A stretch of 64,000 nt of DNA. Source: JAWKHR01 sp041394725 (GTDB lineage: Bacteria; Acidobacteriota; Vicinamibacteria; Vicinamibacterales; SCN-69-37). Each line of letters begins with the position of its first letter. Position 1 is the stretch's first letter. The notes beneath the pieces are model-generated. The model worked only from the letters and a program-made list of their open reading frames with translations, made no database searches and was not told where the DNA came from. A program made the translations under genes and the position numbers. Where the stretch lies: NCBI GenBank assembly GCA_041394725.1, contig JAWKHR010000013.1, positions 1 to 64,000 on the forward strand, written 5' to 3'. Of the stretch, positions 58,413 through 64,000 are shown piece by piece.

Positions 58413-59483
58413 ATGAGCTCAGCCACGTCCGCCGACGCCACCGGGAAGCGACTCACCGACTACGCCGACTGCGCCGGATGTGCCAGCAAGTTCGACGCGG
58501 CCGACCTGGACGCCCTCATGGGCGAACTCACCCCGTCCGACGATCCGCGCGTCCTCGTCGATTTCCGGACGGCCGACGATGCCGGCGTGTACCGGTGGGA
58601 CGGGGATCAGGCGATCGTCCAGACGGTCGACTTCTTCACGCCCGTCGTCGACGACCCGTACCTCTTCGGCCGGATCGCCGCCGCCAACGCGCTGAGCGAC
58701 GTCTACGCAATGGGCGGCACGCCGCGCACGGCGCTCGCCATCGCCGCGCTGCCGAAGAAGGGTCCGTCGGCCGACGTCGTGCGCCTGATCTTCCGCGGCG
58801 GAGCCGACGTCCTGCGCGAGGCCGGCGTGGCGCTCCTCGGCGGCCACACCGTCTCCGATCCCGAGGTGAAATTCGGCTACGCGATCACCGGCGAGGTGCA
58901 CGCCGATCGCGTGCTGACCAACGCGGGCGCCAGGGCCGGCGACGCGCTCCTGCTCACCAAGCCGCTCGGCACCGGCATCATCGTGCGCGCCCGCAAATAC
59001 GGCCAGGGGGAGGACGCCGAACTCGAGGCCGCCATTGCCTCGATGACGCAGCTCAACGACAAGGCCGCCGCCGCGGCGGCCGCCCTGCCTCCTGGGTCCA
59101 TCGGCGCCTGCACTGACGTCACAGGATTCGGCCTCGCGGGCCATGCCTCGGAGATCGCCCTGGCGAGCGGAGTCACCATTGTGTTCGATTCCGCACAGTT
59201 GCCCATGCTTCCTGGCGTCGCCCGCCTCGCCGCCGAGTTCCTTCCATGCGGAGGACGGGCCAACCTCAGGCATTTCAAGCACTTCAAGGTGTCTCCTGAG
59301 GTCCCGGCGGAGCGCCACCTGATTTGTCTCGACCCCCAGACCTCCGGAGGTCTCCTCATTAGCGTGCGCGAAACCGCAAAGCCGGGCCTCATTGGGTATT
59401 TGACCAATCGAGGCGTGCCCTTCTTCGAGGTCGGGCGCGTCACCGCGCGTGAGGATGACGGCACCCTCGTCCGCCTGGATTGA
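58413..59483 (+). CDS. selD: Selenophosphate synthetase
   Basis: A 356-residue enzyme that makes selenophosphate for selenocysteine and selenouridine. The catalytic pair appears as Cys23 and Lys26 in CAGCASK, with cysteine, not selenocysteine, at the active site. QTVDFFTPVVDDPYLFGRIA, NALSDVYAMGG, LGGHTVSDPEVKFGYAITG and TDVTGFGLAGHASEIA are conserved AIR-synthase-like motifs. No selA, selB, selC or mnmH is visible in the window, so use in selenoprotein or tRNA modification cannot be decided. It stands 53 bases after parB and may share its message. Confidence 0.95.
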   Translation: MSSATSADATGKRLTDYADCAGCASKFDAADLDALMGELTPSDDPRVLVDFRTADDAGVYRWDGDQAIVQTVDFFTPVVDDPYLFGRIAAANALSDVYAMGGTPRTALAIAALPKKGPSADVVRLIFRGGADVLREAGVALLGGHTVSDPEVKFGYAITGEVHADRVLTNAGARAGDALLLTKPLGTGIIVRARKYGQGEDAELEAAIASMTQLNDKAAAAAAALPPGSIGACTDVTGFGLAGHASEIALASGVTIVFDSAQLPMLPGVARLAAEFLPCGGRANLRHFKHFKVSPEVPAERHLICLDPQTSGGLLISVRETAKPGLIGYLTNRGVPFFEVGRVTAREDDGTLVRLD

Positions 59484-59994
59484 CGGACCGGCCCTCCCGA
59501 GCCCGATTCGGGAGCCCAGTCGGGCCGGGCCGATGGGCCACGGGCTGCCTCGACGTGGGACCGGTTGACTCCGGACCGTCGGAAGGGAACCGGCAGCCGT
59601 CGCCGCGCCCCGGTTGGATGCGCGCTCCGGCGGCACGGCTGACGCTGAAGGGCATGAAACCCGCCGGTTTTCCCGTCCAAGGGCCCGCGCTGCCTGCGCG
59701 AAGCGCCGCCGGCGTGGCTTGCCGGGGTACTCCCCTGAATGGTATAAATTGTCGTTTTGCTGGGCGTGGTGTACCGCCGTTCGTAGGGCCCCGCTCCAAA
59801 TCACCGGCGGGCCCGGCGCCATCGCGCGGCGCCGTCTGCCGGGCGATGCGAACCTCAACCAGGCTTCATCTTCGGACGGATCTCGTGACAGTGAGCCGCA
59901 AGTCGCCGCTTCGATACCGCCACGCGCGCCGCCCGGCGGCCACGTCCATCGTGGCGCCACGTCCGGCGGCCGCCCGTCGCCGCGAGGTGTGCTC
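59484..59994. other. selD-atpH interval: weak hairpin, no gene
   Basis: A hairpin CTCCCGA/TCGGGAG (59494-59514, loop of seven) follows selD but lacks a U-run. No protein-like frame or tRNA gene is convincing in 511 bases; the longest frame is continuous with atpH but its upstream part has no family match. The 240 bases after the predicted promoter form a long leader for the atp operon. Confidence 0.5.
59719..59748 (+). promoter_or_regulatory. Candidate atp operon promoter TTGCCG-N18-TATAAA
   Basis: TTGCCG (59719-59724), 18 bases, and TATAAA (59743-59748, with a TGG just before) make a good sigma-70-like promoter, about 245 bases upstream of the atpH start. Confidence 0.45.
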
Positions 59995-60540
59995 GTGACC
60001 CCGCGGGCCGCGGCGCGGCCGTACGCCAGCGCGCTCTTCGAGGTCACCGACGCCGCGGGCCGCTCGCGGGCGAGCGAGGCGCTGCAGGGGCTCGCGGATC
60101 TCGTGACGGGGAACGCGGACCTGCGCAAGGTGATCGACGCGCCGTCGGTGTCGGCCCAGGCGAAGCGCCAGATTCTCGAGGCACTGATCGCGGCCGCGGG
60201 TGACGTCCCGTCGCCGGTCGGCCGGCTGGTGCTGCTGCTCGCCGATCAGGACGACCTGGCGCTGCTGCCGGCCGTCGCCGAGGGCTACGCGGCGCGGGTG
60301 CGGCAGGCGCAGAACGTGATCGAGGCGGAGGTCGTGACGGCCGTGCCGCTGGACGAGACGCGCCGCCGGGCGCTGGCCGAGGCGCTCGGCCGGGCGACGG
60401 GCGGCACGGTGACGATTCGCGACCGCGTCGATCCGGCGATTGTCGGCGGCCTGGTCGCGCGGGTCGGGAGCACGGTGTTCGACGGCAGCGTGGCGCGCCA
60501 GCTCGAGCGGCTCCGGCAGAGGCTCCTGGTCGAAGCGTAG
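59995..60540 (+). CDS. atpH: F-type ATP synthase delta subunit
   Basis: A 181-residue OSCP-like subunit linking F1 to the stator stalk. PYASALFEVTDAAGRSRA and the C-terminal RDRVDPAIVGGLVARVGSTV with FDGSVARQLERLR are family features. The GTG at 59995 is selected because a GAGG site lies seven bases upstream; an earlier GTG at 59989 is also in frame. It begins atpH-atpA-atpG-atpD. Confidence 0.9.
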   Translation: MTPRAAARPYASALFEVTDAAGRSRASEALQGLADLVTGNADLRKVIDAPSVSAQAKRQILEALIAAAGDVPSPVGRLVLLLADQDDLALLPAVAEGYAARVRQAQNVIEAEVVTAVPLDETRRRALAEALGRATGGTVTIRDRVDPAIVGGLVARVGSTVFDGSVARQLERLRQRLLVEA

Positions 60541-60557
60541 GGACACGAGGACGGTCA

Positions 60558-62081
<1,524 letters not shown>

Positions 62082-62099
62082 GACGGGAGCCCAGGAGCC

Positions 62100-62969
62100 G
62101 TGCCCTCACTGATCGACATGCGCCGGCGCATCCGCGCCGTCAAGTCCACGCAGCAGATCACCAAGGCGATGAAGATGGTCGCCGCGTCGAAGCTGCGCCG
62201 GGCGCAGGATCGCGTGCTCGCGACGCGCCCCTACGCGACCGAGGCGCGGCGCGTGCTGGCGAGCATCGCCGGCCGCGTGGACCAGACGAGCCATCCGCTG
62301 CTGGCGCGGCGGGCCGGCGCGGGCGACGGGCCGGCGCTGCTCATCGCGATCAGCGCGGACCGCGGGCTCTGCGGCAGCTTCAACACGAACGTCATCAAGG
62401 CGGTCGGCGCGTTCCTGCGCGAGCACAAGGGCCGGCACGTCTCGCTGGGCCTGGTCGGCCGGCGCGGGCGCGACTACTTCGTCCGGCGCGGCCTGCCGGT
62501 GCGGTTCCAGCACGTGAACCTGCCGAAGGTGATCAACCTCTCGGAGGCCGAGGCGATCGCCGCGCCGGCGATCGAGGACTTCACCGCGGGCACGGTGGAC
62601 CGCGTGTACCTCCTCTACAACGAGTTCAAGTCGATCATCGCGCAGCGCGTCGTCGTGGAGCAGCTGCTGCCGCTGGCGCCCATCGTGCCGAACGAGGCCG
62701 ATGCGGCGGCGACGGCGGACTACCTCTACGAGCCGTCCGCGCAGCGGATCTTCGACCTGATGATCCAGCGGCTCGTCGAGGCGCAGGTGCTGCGGGCGCT
62801 GCTCGAGTCGAACGCGGCGTTCTACGCCGCGCAGATGACCGCGATGGACGCGGCGACGCGCAACTCGGCGGACATGCTCGAGGGCCTGACGCTGACGATG
62901 AACAAGATCCGCCAGGCCGCGATCACGCGCGAGATCATCGAGGTCGTCTCGGGCGCGCAGTCGCTGTGA
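62100..62969 (+). CDS. atpG: F-type ATP synthase gamma subunit
   Basis: A 289-residue central rotor shaft. The N-terminal helix RRRIRAVKSTQQITKAMKMV, the SADRGLCGSFNTNVIK segment and the C-terminal SNAAFYAAQMTAMDAATRNS with LTLTMNKIRQAAITREIIEV are characteristic. It turns within the alpha3-beta3 ring. It starts with GTG 18 bases after atpA. Confidence 0.96.
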   Translation: MPSLIDMRRRIRAVKSTQQITKAMKMVAASKLRRAQDRVLATRPYATEARRVLASIAGRVDQTSHPLLARRAGAGDGPALLIAISADRGLCGSFNTNVIKAVGAFLREHKGRHVSLGLVGRRGRDYFVRRGLPVRFQHVNLPKVINLSEAEAIAAPAIEDFTAGTVDRVYLLYNEFKSIIAQRVVVEQLLPLAPIVPNEADAAATADYLYEPSAQRIFDLMIQRLVEAQVLRALLESNAAFYAAQMTAMDAATRNSADMLEGLTLTMNKIRQAAITREIIEVVSGAQSL

Positions 62970-63040
62970 GCGCGGCCGGCCGAACGGGTGGCGGCGCCGT
63001 CGGCGCGCCGGGAATCGGTTGAAACGGAGCACTGGAAACC

Positions 63041-64000
<960 letters not shown>

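Noticed and set aside
59484..59994. Possible tRNA-Sec (selC) gene near selD
   Set aside because: No 8-bp acceptor stem, no TCA anticodon in a plausible loop and no GGTTCGA T arm could be found.

Overview
The window is very GC-rich, uses many GTG starts, and is packed with genes that overlap by 1-4 bases. It looks like a chromosomal segment from an Acidobacteriota bacterium, most likely Vicinamibacteria-like. The best taxonomic clues are an ADOP-type permease next to its PadR regulator (a family strongly expanded in Acidobacteriota) and secreted proteins of the FG-GAP, PIG-L/NEW3 and PQQ-propeller kinds. The taxonomic call is an inference; no rRNA is present.

Layout. (1) 1-11886: surface polysaccharide cluster with five glycosyltransferases, one of them cut by the window edge (GT2, GT4 and GT9 types), two sugar epimerases, a nucleotide-sugar dehydrogenase, a Wzx-like flippase and two methyltransferases. 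(2) 11962-22740: envelope and secreted proteins (coiled-coil protein, FG-GAP protein), PadR plus ADOP permease, tRNA-Ser(UGA), and a translationally coupled pair made of a PIG-L deacetylase and a PQQ-propeller fusion. (3) 22780-31451: serS, galU, FmdB zinc ribbon, rsmI, a TPR protein, glmU-glmS, and a membrane-anchored SprT-like protein. galU, glmU and glmS supply UDP-glucose and UDP-GlcNAc to the envelope. (4) 31638-36976: leucine genes leuAB and leuCD, separated by a LysR regulator. (5) 37052-37657: a four-helix-bundle (IVP/S23 family) gene bracketed by inverted repeats, then pcrA. (6) 39958-59483: the replication-origin region. gyrA, gyrB, dnaN and dnaA are on the minus strand; rpmH-rnpA-yidD-yidC-jag-mnmE-mnmG-rsmG, two parS sites, parA-parB and selD are on the plus strand. 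DnaA-box-like TCCACA motifs cluster on both sides of dnaA. (7) 59995-64000: ATP synthase F1 genes atpH-atpA-atpG-atpD, the last cut by the window edge, with no F0 genes in front.

Two sequence-level patterns run through the window. First, many genes have a GCTANNNT or TANNNT -10 element, often only 5-9 bases before the start codon, which suggests leaderless or near-leaderless transcripts. Second, a few places (the 3' part of rsmI, and the rsmG-parA interval) are clearly poorer in GC than their surroundings. No CRISPR array, insertion sequence or prophage was seen. The candidates for something undescribed are the repeat-flanked four-helix-bundle cassette, the PIG-L/PQQ pair, the membrane SprT-like protein, and the ParA with a 150-residue disordered tail.
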